Source: Acanthaster planci
Taxonomy: Eukaryota > Echinodermata > Asteroidea > Valvatida > Acanthasteridae
Assembly (NCBI RefSeq): GCF_001949145.1
Contig: NW_019091389.1
Span: 1,044,094 to 1,088,001, forward strand
Direction: 5' to 3'
DNA: 43,908 nucleotides
Below, one piece after another: positions 32,501 to 42,158 of the stretch. A program made the position numbers and the translations under genes. Position 1 is the first letter of the stretch. Each line of letters starts with the position of its first letter. Under the pieces are notes generated by a model. It did not search any database. It was not told where the DNA came from and was given only the letters and a program-made list of their open reading frames with translations.

Positions 32501-35500
32501 ATGAAGCAACAGCATTGGAGGCAGAAGGATTCTCTGAAGCCCACCACAAAGCAGACACGCCGGTGAATACTTCTGATATGTTGCACATAGAAGTACCTCA
32601 TGATAAAAACCACGTTGAGCTAACTCAGAGAGAAGTTCCTCCACTTCAAGACGAAAAATTTCCTGCCTCTGAACAAGCCCTGTGTACATTGCCAGACCAA
32701 TCAGTAAAATTACACGTAGCTGACAGCCCAAAGCCAGCAAGTGATCCAGGCACTGACATTTCTAGCAGTGGGCATGAAGTGGAGAGTGGTCGAGTTGAAG
32801 ACTCTGAAGCTGATGATAAGCGCCAAGAGGAGCCATCCCACTTAGATGAATCAGGTGATGACTCAAGTGGGGAACACTCTGACGAGCATAGTGGTGTTAA
32901 TGCTGGCAACAGTGATGATGGCATTGAAGCCGAAGAGCACTTGATTCTGTCTTGTGAAGAAAAAACACCCATGGATCAGTTTTCAGAGCATGCTGAAGCA
33001 GCTGCAGTCATATCACACGAAAACAGCTGTGTGATACCGGTAGATGAAACAGTGCCAAATACAAATAATTTTGAAGATCTTTCAAGTGATGCTTGTGAAA
33101 AAAGGGACACAGAAGATGCATTAGACAGTATTACTGAGCGGCAGGGAAGTCTGTCTGACCAGCTGGGCACTACCCAACTTGATGCTGCAGATGATGATTC
33201 TCCTCAGAAGGACCCCAGGGAAACCTACATTGATCAGGTAGAAGTAAGTGCAACAATTGATCAAAGGTGCTCCTTTGAGATGGTGGACACAGAGTGTACA
33301 ACATCACTCCCAGATGGAGGATCCAAGGTAAGCTTAAGCAGTGACCTTGAAAGAGGTCATCTTTGTGATGCCTCAGGAGAACTCACAGATAGGATGGCCC
33401 CTGTTAGTGACATGGATCTCTTGCATGAAGGAAAAGACCCAAAGGCTCCAAGCAGGTCATGCTCCCCAAATCCTTTGGTTGACGTGGCGGACAGATCAGT
33501 CCAACATCAGAGTGTGGAGGATGTTAGTGTTCAGCCCTCAGAAACAATTACTGCATTCCATCACAGCAATGACAGCAGCAATGATAATACAGTACTGGGC
33601 TCAGAGGATGTTGATTGTTCTGCTATGATAATGGAGTCTGAAGAACTGAATTCATCGCTAGACAGAGGAGAGACACTTGTGAAACAGGACACAGCCAAAG
33701 AGCAGGAACAGATGGAAACAAGTTTGCCCCAAGGACAACTTCATGAATGGATGGATAGTGAGCCAGCTGAACAGTGTAAACCAACAGACAGCGACAGAAT
33801 AAAATGTGATGAAGAAGTTGATAATCAGCCATTGGAACCCACAGTGGAGAGACATGTGAAACACAGTAGAAGTAGTGAACCTGAACAAATGGAAATAGAT
33901 ACACCTGTCACTGACATAATTCAGCATGTACAGCCATTGGATTATGAATCAGCAGAAGAAGACCTACGTGTACTTACAGACAGTGAAATATTGAAACATG
34001 ATGAAGTAATGGATAACGACTCATTGGAAGATAAAGTGGCTAGTGACCAGATAAAACATGATGCACCAGCTGATGATGTAACAATAACACAGGAGGGCAT
34101 TGAGGACACTCAACCTGTTGATCTGGATCCTTTCATAGGCACTGAATTACCTGAACAAAAGCAATCAGTTGACAGTATACCAGCGTGTCAAAGTTCGGTT
34201 ATTGATCAACATGATTCAACGCAAGAGCTTGAAGCAGTTGAACAAGTGCAGTCATTGGACACTGAACCAATGAAGCAAACTTCAAATGAGGAAGACCAAC
34301 TAGTGAAACAGAATCCTGTGTCATTACCAGATGAGTTACTGCTTCATGATGAGTCAGTGGACACAGCGGTTGTGAATCAAGAACTTGAGAATCAACCAGC
34401 TGCATGCCATCCATCGGTAGACAGTGGACCAGTGCAACAGGAAAAGCCAGCAAATCAAGGTAGCATGATAGATGATCGACCAGTTGACCATGACAGTCAA
34501 CCAATGGATTTTGAACCTGTAAAACAAGATAGCACTGTGGTTGATGAAGAAGAACTGGATGTGTCTGTCACTGAATCAGTGGAAGTGAAAGAACTAGGTA
34601 CCCTCCAAACAGTACAACAAGAGCATGTAGGGGACACTGAACTGAAGGAACAGGTTCATTCAGTACAGATTGAAATAGCAACACAAAATCAGTTGACTGA
34701 AGAAGATGAAGATGCTGGTACAGGGTCTGTTGATCAGCGTCAAGTGGATGGCATTGAAGCAACAAAATCGGAGCATTCAGAAAACACTGACATGGACGGT
34801 AACTTAGAAGACAGTTCCCCACGGGAACAGTGCCATGTACACGACAATGAACTACTGACACAGCGCCTCACTGACACTGTTGAATCATCATGTGAAGGTG
34901 ACTTGGCAATAGGCGAAGAATTGGATAGTCATAGTGCACAAGCTGGCTCAACTGTAAAACCAGATCATGCTTTTAACAAAGAATCGGATCTGCAAGAGCA
35001 GTCGACTTGCTCAAGTTGTGATGCAACAGATGACGCTCACATGACGAGCACTGAACCAGTGGAACAACATTGCGCGGATTACGGAAGAGCAGACACACCA
35101 GGTTGCACCGAACATATTGAACTGGTGAAAAAGGCCAGATTAGAGTGCAAGAATCCAGTGCGACAAAATGACCTAGAAATCAGTGGACTTAAAGCAGACA
35201 GTCCTTTTGGAGCTGCTGACACACTGGACCAAAGTCAAGACCCACAAACAGTAAAACAAAAAGAAGCAGTTGACTGTGAATCTGTTAGAGGAGATAGTTT
35301 GATAGAATGTGAACCAATGGAACAACTTGAAACTGTGCCGTTGGAAGAGGATCTGATGGACAAAACTTTTGCTTGCACCAGACCTGATGATTCATGCGAT
35401 AATAGAGACACAATGTTAGATGAAGTTGGGTCACAACAACAGGCTTGTCAGGCTACTGAGCTAACTTCCTCCATTAATCAAAATTTAAAAAATGACACAG

Positions 35501-38500
35501 AATCTAGTGATGAAGATGGTAAAAATGTAGTTAAATCAAATAGCAATATGTCTTTTGCCAAAGAGGAAAACACGGCAGCACATTCATATATCTCTGTTGA
35601 AACACAGTCCCTGGAAATACAGCATGCAGCTCTGGGATTTGAAAGGACTCCTGAAGAAGACCCCATCCCATCAGAGGCACCTTCAGAAAGCCAAACTGCT
35701 CCAGAAAGTGACAGTCTTGTGACTCCTCAGGGTGATTCATCTCATGCCGCCACAAAGTCAGTGGCAAAAGAAAGTACCTCACAACCTTCACAATATCCTA
35801 GTGATGGCTCTGAACTCAACTCACATCCATGCAGAAGTGTTGCAGGATCAACTCACAGTTTGACTCTGCCCTCATCAGAAAATACGCCATCTTGTGTGAC
35901 CTTTGAAACCTTGGCACACAGCAAATTGGTGTCCAAGAGTTCACCATTGGTTGTAAATGGACCACCGTGCATAGACGTGGATCCTGTTGAAGAGGTTCAT
36001 TTTCCTGACACTGTCATCCTTTCAGAAACAGCAGCAGCCTCTGGGCAGCAAACTCTGTCTGAAGCCCTTTCAAGCCCACAAGTTTCGTTCCAGAATGCAG
36101 AAGGTTCCACCCCTAATGGGATACTGGAGTCTGAGTTCCTGGATGGTGTGCCCAGAGGTTCAGAGTTGTCTCATGATCAGCACTCAGATAATCCAAGCCA
36201 AGAGGCCATCTCTGAGGGAGAAACACAGTCCCGATCAGATGATGAACGGGAAAACAGAGAGAACAAACCTTTGACAGATGAGCCATCTGTCCAAGAGATG
36301 TGTACCGTTAAGAGGGAATCCAACTTGAAAAGGGGTGTCTCTGAGACTCAGAAGGGAGTATTTAGTGCCAAGGATGCAGGATTCAAGAAAGAGAGACTAG
36401 CCCAGGAGGCTCCTACTAGGGTATTACGTGGCAATGTCCGAACAGGTTAGTGAAGTTCGGCATTCATATTTTTTAGTTCCATCAGGGTATACCACTAATT
36501 TAACACGGATTTTGGACACCTTAACCCAAAAAGAGAACATGAACTTACAAATGATAAACGAGCAATTGCTAGTACTCCACAACAAACTTGGTAAAAATAA
36601 TCTTTACATGTGAGAAGACTCATTATTGAATTTGGATTTATCTGACAGCCAGAATTAGAAGCAATCACTGTGATAACACTGCACCAGAGTTGTAATAAGT
36701 TCAGTCAAGCCATTGTAAAGTAGTGACTTTAGTTGAGTCATTGTAACGTATTGACTCAAGTTGAGTTATGCAAGGATTGAGTGAGTCAAGTATTCAGCTC
36801 AAGTCAATTCGAATAAAAAATATTTGAGCACAACTAGATAAATCAAAACAAGAGAAAGTCATTTTTTGTCATTTTAAATTTTTTTCTTAAGATGTGGTCA
36901 CACCACATCTTTCTCCAAATGATAATTACACATGACACAAACATAGACCAGCACTGTAAGTCATTATATTTGTTTTTTTTGCAAAGAAGTTTGCTTTTAT
37001 TTTGAGACTCAAAATCTTATTTACTTTTACTCCAGTCAGGTTTTCTGATGAGGGATTTGAGTTGAGTTGAGTTGCCAAATATTGTGACTTGAGTCAGACT
37101 CAAATCGAGTCATTGACTTGAGTCATTACAACCCTGCACAGGGGCTACACTGGCATCAAATCAGGGGTTAAAATGAAAATTACCCCAGCATTCCTCAAGC
37201 CATGCCATGCATATTTGCACCTGCATGTGGTATTTTTTTCACTGGGACTCTCTTGAGTGGTTGCATAGTGCTGTAGATCTCTTCCTGTGCAGAGGTCACA
37301 GACAAGTGGAGTTCTTTCATTTCTTTCATCGCTTTGTCCGGAGTTCACCCTAATTTGGTTTCTTGTTTTGTCAGACTCGTCCACAGAGTTTAACACGTCG
37401 TTGTTCCCTCGCCACTTGGAGATTGGGGATCTGGTGTGGGGACCCATCAGGGGTTACCCATCTTGGCCAGGGAAGCTGGTCAGTGAAGCAGAGGTCAGAG
37501 GTCGCTCCAGGAGGGAAGAGGGAAAGGTATGCCCTGTCGTATGTCCTGTTGTGGCTCACACACATGCTGTAAATTACTCCATGCCGGAAATGGTCGCTGA
37601 GCACCGCTACTCCAGTTGATCAAAATGGCACAGATTTCGTCATTTCATGTATTGCAGAATCTAGGTTAATAGGATTTGCTTCCCTCTCTTTGTTTTCAAA
37701 CACAGATGATTCATTTTTCAGAGTTTTCTTTCCCTGGAAAAAGATATATTCTAATTCCTCTATAAAATTTAAATGGCTGTTTAACTCATCACTCTGAATG
37801 TGTCAAAATCAAACATTGGGGTTTTTGCAGCCTTATGGGAGGTTCTGTATTACATACATGTAGCCCTTCCACTATTGCTGGGTTCATGTCTAAATTTCTT
37901 TAACCTTATTAACCTAACCTTCTCGGCCTTTTTACTAGAACCATCCCGAATCCTCCAAAATCCTCAGATTTTCAACATGAAAAAATTGCATTCAGCCCAA
38001 ATCCTCCAAAATTTCTTGAATATGTCATTTGGAGATGTCCTAACTGCCCAAATCCTTCAAAATCCTCCAGCAATTCCTGTCATTATGTTGAGGCTGTATG
38101 AATGACACTCTTGACCTGTGCAGTTGATTCAAAAGAAATATCAGGCTGAATTTGTGCTTGACTAAGCACAAGAACATAAGCTCTAATCCACAACCTTCAC
38201 GTGTGGTATCCTTCAAAATCAACCATGCACCTTTGCCGTACACCCTGAATCCTCCAAATTCTTCCACTTTACAGATTTTGGAGGATTTGGGAGGGTTAGG
38301 GTTAATGAAATTCGCAAATTATGTCTTTTCATCATCAGATATTTTGATCAAAACAATAAAATTTGACTTTTATGACTGTATTGTTTATGTTAAATACTAA
38401 TTATCACATATATAGCAACACAAATTGAGATTTCATCCCAACTGTTCACGGCAGGTTAGTTTACTTGCCAGAAGAAACCTGTAACATAGAAAGGAAGGGA

Positions 38501-41500
38501 ACCCATATATAAATTTGGGTACTACTGAATAACCACATCAAAATTTGAAGCCCAAACCATAGCCAATCAAGGGGCCTTATGTGCTTCAGTTAGCCTATAC
38601 ATGGCAGACACAACAGGAAGGTGCTATTTGGTTTGGGTAAAACCTTGTGGGTTTACTCCAAATGTATCCACTTCAAATAGGGCCCTCCTGCTGTGTCTGC
38701 CATGCTTCAAAAAAGGCTAATCTGAGCTGTGCTCCTTCAAATGCTCCTTCAAATGCTCGACATCCTTATGCAAATCTTTACCCAGATGTGGGTCCGATGG
38801 TTTGGAGATCACAGCTGCTCACAAGTCGAGCCTGAGAAACTGAAGACTCTATCCGAGGGACTGGAGGCACATCACAGTGCTAGGCAGAGCTACAGAAGGT
38901 AATCGGAGAGGAAACCAATTTGTAGGGACGGGGGCATAGTGGAAATTAAGCACCACCAAAGTCTGCCTTATACTGGCTTGACCTGACTGTACTTATTGAG
39001 GCACCAAGTCTGTGCAACAGACAATTCAGTGCTTCCTTGATTATTAGGCACTACGTTGAGTGCGCAGTTGCCTATTGGTGATGCGATCTGGGAAAAACCC
39101 ATCAGACGTCCCTGAACTTTTTAGGGGGATAATGGCAAAATAGTCTCCTCTTTTTTTGACAATTTGAATTTTTTACCATTTCAATTGTTAATAATTACAA
39201 CTTGCAATCTCTCAGTCTGTCAATTTTGTGTAATCTTAATGAAATTTTTCTCGGTGCTTTAAAGCTTGGTTTCTCAAAATGAGGGTTAACTGGTTTTTAT
39301 AACTTCCTGAGAGCATTACCTGTAACAGATAACCTAGAATGAGGAATTAAACGGTTTTGAAAACAGCACAGTGTCCTCGTTAAGTTGATGGATAAAAGAA
39401 AATAATGACAAATTTCGACGTGTGAATGTTTTTCCCAGGTCACATTACATTTAAAGATGCAAAAGAGGCAAACATGGGCTGTGAACCCCCCTCAAAAATA
39501 GGTATTTAAAAATACAAGACAAGGTTTTGGGTGGATATTTCATTTGCATTTTCCCCCAAAGTGTGCCAAAAGGCCCCAAAATGTAACCTTACCCCAACAA
39601 GGACAACAAGGTTATGTAACAATTTTTTTTGCATTTTAGAGCCCCCCTCCAAAAACTTTTGCCCCACCCCCTAAAATTGGGTTCTGAATCTGGTATCGTG
39701 TCGTCCTGTTTCTCAACTATTACATGACTGGGCATACATCATGGACTTGAAGAAAGATTTTTCTGTTTTCAAGAATTCGAATCTTGCACATTTCTCCTAA
39801 CCCAGCTAAATACACTGACATAATGTCCAATTTGTTGGGATGCCAAACTCAGTTACACATCAAAACAAAAGTTTGATTTCCTCTCAAGCTGCAAACTAAA
39901 TATTGGCTCAAGACTCACTTTGTGGCATAGAAGCTGCAGGATTTTTATGTGGCTTTCTTATTCTAGTGTTTAAGGTTTTGTGTGAATATAATTCCTTTTT
40001 TTAAATTCTTGTAAGTTGATTCTGTATGATCATTCGTATGAAAATGGCACATAACAAATGTTCAATGGTTATTATTTATATAGAATTGAAATGAAGGTGC
40101 AAAAAAATTATGCTGAACCTTAGCTTTGGTTATGTGTTGTGTCGTAATACAGAATTGTACTGTTGATAATATTTTTGTATTCTTGATGACCTCTTTCAGC
40201 AGAGGGCGGAGGATGAACAGCACACTAGAGGCAGCCATCCAAGAAGCCATGAATGAACTGGACAAGAAAATGGAACAAGTAAGTAGGTGGGCTCCAGAGA
40301 CTGAAATTAATCACCAAAAACGCTCTGATGTCATCATCATTTGCCAAATATGTCAAGGTCTCGCGAGATGTCGTGCGCGATGCGTAGTGTCAAAGTCATA
40401 GACTTAAAAGATGCTTTTGGTGTACACTCGGCAATTGCAGTGTATTGAAGAGCAAATTCTGAAGTCCTGAGTCTCTTGAGTTTTGGTTTCTCTACCTTTT
40501 TTAATATCAGAATTCCGGCCATCGCAAATTTGACCTTGTCAAAATGAGAGTTGACTGTATGTCAGCATTTGCTTTGTTAGTGACTTCATCATATACGAGC
40601 ATTCTCTACAGATTACAAATGGCCATTAGCTAACATACCACTGCACTGCTTCCAATCATTCTATTCACACACCGTGTAAGTGGGTGTGGTTTAAGATGCT
40701 ACACTGGAATGAACTGGATTACAAACTAAGAATGGTTGTGCATTATTGTCTTGACTCCACAAACGCGAATGTCTGTTGCAAAAGTTGAGCTTATCACTGA
40801 TATGAATTGCCCTCATTCCCAAGTTGGCCATACTGATTTGAAAGTGAGTTTACTTTTGTTATTTTGGGAATCCAGGAATAAAATGAAAGCAACGAAAAAA
40901 CGTCATCATGGATTAATTTGTTGATGATGAGGAATGATTGAAAAATATGTGTTCTTTTCTATTCAGTTGTACTGAGCAACATTTGAAAGAAATGGAGGTG
41001 AGGCGTGGCACCGTCTGGCACCATGCTATTTGACAAATTACAATGAATAAGATTTAGGGGACATGATCAAAAATGGCTTCCTTGTGAATGAGGTCTAACG
41101 TACGTGACCTCGCAGTCGCCAGGTCACCAAGTCTGATTGATTTTCACAGTAAGTGATGAAATAAGGTATTTGGCAACTATACAGTCACAGACTTTATTGG
41201 CTTCGCCTAAGGGATGCTAATTTATGACAGATTTTGCCCTTACACAGACATGTATACGTGTATTCACACTGCAATCAAATCCCACTTAATCCCACTGTTC
41301 ACATCCCATTTCAGCAAACTTGTGATTTTTTGTTGGACCACATTGGGAATACAGTGTGAATATGTGCATTGGTGTAAGTGCAAAACCTAGCACACAATTA
41401 ACACCTCCAATGTAAAGCCAATCAACATCATTGGCTACTTGCAATACCCGGTTGTACACTGGATTTGAGTCAGCTTGCTGATCCCAGCAAAATTGATGGC

Positions 41501-42158
41501 CGAGTGGTTAAGACATCTGCGCTAGTGGGCAGGAAGTCATGGGTTCGAATCCCACCCAAGCCACTTTCAGACCACACTTGGAACACAGTTTGAATATACA
41601 CCTTGGTAGTTTCTGATGAGTAGGCTGGTTCCTCCACTTTGCATCCTGTGTGCATGTACACGTACATGTAAGAAAAGGGCACTTGCCAGCCTAGCTGCAA
41701 ACCAAGACATAGCCACTTATGTTTTCATATTGTAGTCAATCTTGACTTAGTTAAATGTTTTTTCAGTGGTAGTTGGGTTGGGGTTGTAACAGATCTGTGT
41801 CAAGAGTTAGGGTGGACAGGGAATTTACCACAGCTGCTCTGCTGCATGCATCAATCAGTGTGAAACTCAGAATGGTTTAATCACTGAAAATGCCCTACAT
41901 TTGTATATTGTAAGCAATGCTTGTTAAATTGTGAGGTGTTGGTCAAGATCGTTCCCTTTTCCCTTTACACTTTTTATTGGTGAATTGCAGATTATGTTCC
42001 CCTTACTCAAACAATGGTCTTTTTCTAGCTTGTGTTAAACGTACATTATCTAACTACATGTAGTATCTTCCACTCTACCTTTGCAGGCCAAAGAAACCAA
42101 ATCCAAGTCAGTGCCTAAGTCATCACGACCCAAAACTAGATGCAAGAGACTAAGGTGA
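23452..42158 (+). CDS. MBD5/MBD6-like: MBD5/6 orthologue: methyl-CpG-binding-domain and PWWP protein, complete 7-exon gene
   Basis: Exons: 23452-23579, 24982-25277, 29432-36445, 37375-37526, 38786-38898, 40200-40278, 42087-42158. Introns are GT-AG and the phases close exactly: 7854 nt, 2617 aa. Residues 24-120 are the MBD (VPMGWNRTIWGDG, YVSPSG, YLLAEGTCKCGLECPLI, RVFNF, LCKHRRKLVA). About 143-2479 is low-complexity sequence. About 2490-2565 is a PWWP domain with SWPG in the signature position, followed by a conserved helix (LEAAIQEAMNELDKKM) and a basic tail. In vertebrates the MBD of MBD5/6 does not bind methylated CpG but contacts the ASXL PHD finger, joining MBD5/6 to the BAP1 PR-DUB deubiquitinase. 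The combination of MBD and PWWP with these motifs leaves little doubt about the family. The predicted protein is much longer than human MBD5 or MBD6. Confidence 0.95.
24982..25277 (+). CDS. MBD5/MBD6-like: MBD5/6 exon 2: core of the MBD
   Basis: The acceptor is TATATAG. Residues 44-141 include SPSGHLLHCAEDLQRYLLAE, GTCKCGLECPLIIDRVFNF and LCKHRRKLVAMA, the MBD5/6-specific version of the domain. The cysteine cluster CKCGLEC and the LCKHRRK block are diagnostic for MBD5/6 rather than MBD1-4/MeCP2. GC content is higher than in the surrounding introns. The donor GTGAAT is in phase 1, splitting Gly142. Confidence 0.94.
27396..27590. repeat. MITE-like element with ~30-bp inverted ends in MBD5/6 intron 2
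   Basis: ATCCGATTCGTAAGTGAC near 27400 is matched inverted near 27590 by ATCCAGTTCGTAATTGTGAC. The interior carries CCCATTGGACG (inverted CCAAT), GGGCGTGG and TGACGTCAC (CRE-like). The element is GC-richer than its surroundings. Confidence 0.65.
28863..28925. repeat. 63-bp palindrome with TTAACCCTAAC ends
   Basis: CATTAACCCTAACACTCC at the left is inverted at the right as GGAGGGTTCGGGTTAATG, with CAGTCCTCC/GGATTGAGG inside. It is a minimal copy of the family whose larger members lie at 37908-38306 and 42971-43275. Confidence 0.75.
29432..36445 (+). CDS. MBD5/MBD6-like: MBD5/6 exon 3: 7014-nt giant exon encoding a disordered region
   Basis: One uninterrupted frame of 2337 codons after acceptor TTTTGCAG. 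It begins with a basic KRSRSKSK stretch (likely nuclear localisation signal). A Q/H/M/P-rich part follows (about 143-940) with QQQ runs and the motif FPASSLLSAAARAQLAKQ near residue 482, which resembles a short motif I associate with vertebrate MBD5/6. Near 945-1000 is a non-repetitive block, DAAYWVKAASKVGGVKKVKD onward. The rest (about 1000-2450) is strongly acidic, rich in D, E, S and Q, with a loose 14-20-residue repeat around residues 1570-2120. It ends in phase 1 at donor GTTAGT. Vertebrate MBD5/6 also has long disordered middles, but shorter. Confidence 0.95.
36446..37374 (+). other. MBD5/6 intron 3, mostly occupied by an inverted-repeat element
   Basis: A 929-bp intron. About half is the hAT-like element at 36685-37136. 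The remainder shows nothing else recognisable. Confidence 0.6.
36685..37136. mobile_element. hAT-like MITE with CAGGGTTGTAA-type termini
   Basis: The left end CAGAGTTGTAATAAGTTCAG and the inverted right end CAGGGTTGTAATGACTCAAG match. The interior repeats the word GACTTGAGTCA and variants many times (GACTCAAGTTGAGT, TTGAGTTGAGTTGAG). CAGGGTTG termini are common in hAT transposons. No clear 8-bp target-site duplication was seen and no transposase is encoded. Confidence 0.7.
37375..37526 (+). CDS. MBD5/MBD6-like: MBD5/6 exon 4: first half of the PWWP domain
   Basis: The acceptor is TTTTGTCAG, and split Asp2480 starts DSSTEFNTSLFPRHLEIGDL. VWGPIRGYPSWPGKLVSEAE follows. GDLVWG...SWPGKLV is the PWWP core strand pair, and SWPG replaces the name-giving PWWP, as in vertebrate MBD5. 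It ends EEGK at donor GTATGC, phase 0. Reading on without splicing gives the spurious end seen in the unspliced ORF. Confidence 0.94.
37908..38306. repeat. ~400-bp element with TTAACCCTAACCCTCC inverted ends (MBD5/6 intron 4)
   Basis: The left end ATTAACCTAACCTTCTCGGCC and the inverted right end ATTAACCCTAACCCTCCC share the same words, each followed by AATCCTCCAAAAT. The interior has several more AATCCTCCAAAAT-like words. A related copy is at 42971-43275 and a minimal palindrome at 28863-28925. Confidence 0.75.
38600..38704. repeat. 105-bp fold-back element just upstream of MBD5/6 exon 5
   Basis: CATGGCAGACACAACAGGAA at 38600 is inverted at 38704 as CATGGCAGACACAGCAGGAG, and pairing continues to CTATTTG. 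It ends 81 nt before exon 5, within the region where branch point and polypyrimidine signals of intron 4 are expected nearby. Confidence 0.85.
38786..38898 (+). CDS. MBD5/MBD6-like: MBD5/6 exon 5: second half of the PWWP domain
   Basis: This short exon has no long ORF of its own. After acceptor TTTACCCAG it encodes MWVRWFGDHSCSQVEPEKLK, then TLSEGLEAHHSARQSYRR. The block VEPEKLKTL-EGLEA is identical or nearly so to the human MBD5 segment, and WVRWFGDHS is the typical third PWWP strand. It joins EEGK of exon 4 in phase 0. The donor GTAATC leaves two bases (AG) for a split codon. Confidence 0.93.
38899..40199 (+). other. MBD5/6 intron 5
   Basis: A 1301-bp intron with AT-rich sequence. No gene, inverted repeat or SINE was recognised. 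The phases of exons 5 and 6 match, so no coding exon is missing. Confidence 0.55.
40200..40278 (+). CDS. MBD5/MBD6-like: MBD5/6 exon 6: conserved post-PWWP helix
   Basis: Encodes SRGRRMNSTLEAAIQEAMNE then LDKKMEQ, matching the human LNNHLEAAIHEAMSELDKM segment. The acceptor is a tandem CAGCAG: splicing after 40199 gives AGC AGA (Ser-Arg), after 40202 gives AGA (Arg), so both keep the frame and differ by one residue. The donor GTAAGT is in phase 0. Confidence 0.93.
41225..41395. repeat. Fold-back element, sister of 12166-12357
   Basis: TTTTGCCCTTACACAGACAT onward to TATTCACACTG is matched inverted by TTTTGCACTTACACCAATGC onward to TATTCACACTG. The central loop contains CCCACTTAATCCCACTG. It sits upstream of a tRNA-like head at 41494, the same order as in the 12-kb copy. 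Confidence 0.78.
41494..41640 (+). mobile_element. tRNA-derived SINE (Ser/Leu-type head)
   Basis: GATGGCCGAGTGGTTAAGAC is an A box of Ser/Leu tRNA type and GGGTTCGAATCCCAC, 47 nt downstream, is a consensus B box. A non-tRNA body follows (CACTTTCAGACCACACTTGG). The minus strand gives the spurious peptide GGIRTHDFLPTSADVLTTRP, a common mistranslation of such SINEs. Confidence 0.82.
42087..42158 (+). CDS. MBD5/MBD6-like: MBD5/6 exon 7: basic C-terminal tail and stop
   Basis: After acceptor CTTTGCAG it encodes AKETKSKSVPKSSRPKTRCK-RLR and stops at TGA 42156-42158. The Pro/Lys/Arg-rich tail corresponds to the human KPKRRKISR ending and is a likely nuclear localisation signal. Confidence 0.88.
   Translation, partial: AKETKSKSVPKSSRPKTRCKRLR

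Larger units (their letters stand above)
40279..42086 (+). other. MBD5/6 intron 6
   Basis: An 1808-bp intron that holds the fold-back at 41225-41395 and the tRNA-derived SINE head at 41494-41640. The rest shows no recognised gene. Confidence 0.55.

Noticed and set aside
37527-37619. Unspliced extension of the PWWP exon (GKVCPVVCPVV...)
   Set aside because: Donor GTATGC and the exact continuation MWVRWFGDHS at 38786 show that the extension is intronic.
38265-38310. Telomere-like CCCTAACCC words
   Set aside because: Only one to two units, located exactly at transposable-element termini. No telomeric array.
41470-41700. Minus-strand peptide GGIRTHDFLPTSADVLTTRP
   Set aside because: Typical mistranslation of a tRNA-derived SINE head, not a protein.
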